Position numbers and translations under genes: made by a program
Notes under the pieces: generated by a model
Databases searched by the model: none
What the model was told of the DNA's origin: nothing
Seen by the model: only the letters and a program-made list of their open reading frames with translations
NCBI GenBank assembly: GCA_022837595.1
Contig: JALHFX010000008.1
Coordinates: forward strand, 27,646-91,645
DNA length: 64,000 nt
Direction of reading: 5' to 3'
From: Propionibacterium sp.
Lineage (GTDB): Bacteria; Actinomycetota; Actinomycetes; Propionibacteriales; Propionibacteriaceae
Part shown: positions 63,892 through 64,000 of the stretch, in pieces
How the letters are laid out: the number at the start of each line of letters is the position of its first letter
Position numbering within the stretch: the first letter of the stretch is position 1

Positions 63892-64000
63892 CTACCACGC
63901 CGCCGACGGTGAGTCGAAAAAGTCGTCCATGATGGCCTGACGGATCTTGGGCAGCAACAGCGCGCGCTGTTCGGCTGCGTCAGTGTCCAATAGGCCCGCC
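63892..64000 (-). CDS. Unidentified gene, C-terminal end (partial)
   Basis: A minus-strand frame enters from the right edge and stops at TAG 63892-63894. It gives about 35 residues ending KIRQAIMDDFFDSPSAAW, helical and charged. I do not recognise the family. It would be the gene upstream of topA; about 60 nt separate the two. Confidence 0.45.
   Translation of the reverse strand, partial: AGLLDTDAAEQRALLLPKIRQAIMDDFFDSPSAAW

Noticed and set aside
1..64000. CRISPR array or rRNA genes
   Set aside because: No regularly spaced direct repeats and no rRNA-like sequence were seen.

Overview
The window is about 64 kb of high-GC DNA from an actinobacterium. The gene content and order (lsr2 beside clpC; folE-folP-folB-folK; tilS-hpt; the DUF2342 metalloprotease beside dacB and ppa; topA-tmk-holB) are actinobacterial. 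The cytoplasmic flavin reductase genes and the sugar genes fit Propionibacteriaceae best, but the family-level placement is inference only.

Layout. 0-5 kb: apbE (FMN transferase) converges on a flavoprotein operon made of an FMN-reductase/FAD_binding_2 fusion, an FMN_bind domain carrying an ApbE target motif, and a second FMN reductase; a six-helix membrane protein follows. 5-16 kb: housekeeping genes on the minus strand (clpC, lsr2, folK, folB, folP, folE, a Pro/Gln-rich membrane protein, hpt, tilS, a DUF2342 protease frameshifted by a 22-bp tandem duplication, dacB). 16-24 kb: ppa, an Nfu-like protein, feoAB behind an iron-box-like site, a Trm11-like methyltransferase, sixA, two membrane-anchored proteins and a flavin amine oxidase. 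25-33 kb: an accessory stretch with a MarR regulator, small unknown proteins, an NmrA-like protein, an HVA1/TUDOR protein, an AhpD-like protein, a P450, a YjdJ/YjdI pair, an altered isochorismatase-fold protein and a decayed hydrolase-cupin. An 11-bp palindrome, GCAA-N3-TTGC, recurs five times in this stretch at promoters. 33-40.5 kb: a sugar locus (galK, sodium/sugar symporter, lacI, galM, fucO-like) with two LacI-like operators.

41.6-54.9 kb is a composite genomic island ending at tRNA-Thr(CGT). It holds a DUF2278 protein with a lamin-tail domain, an MBL-fold hydrolase, a heavy-metal P-type ATPase with a chrA stump, a CHAT (caspase-like) protease in a tight operon with a membrane-spanning patatin phospholipase, an IS110 remnant, a frameshifted SdrD-B adhesin with its sortase, and a truncated tyrosine integrase. 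The CHAT-patatin pair, with the MBL and DUF2278 genes nearby, is the best candidate for an undescribed conflict or cell-suicide system. A decayed N-terminus of a second CHAT-like gene lies between the DUF2278 and MBL genes and links the two halves.

55-64 kb returns to core genes: a lipoprotein peptidase, a DoxX-family protein, holB, tmk, a CYTH-CHAD protein and topA. At least five genes in the window are frame-disrupted or truncated (FMN_bind/FAD protein, DUF2342, hydrolase-cupin, adhesin, integrase). Whether these are real mutations or sequencing errors cannot be told from the sequence alone.
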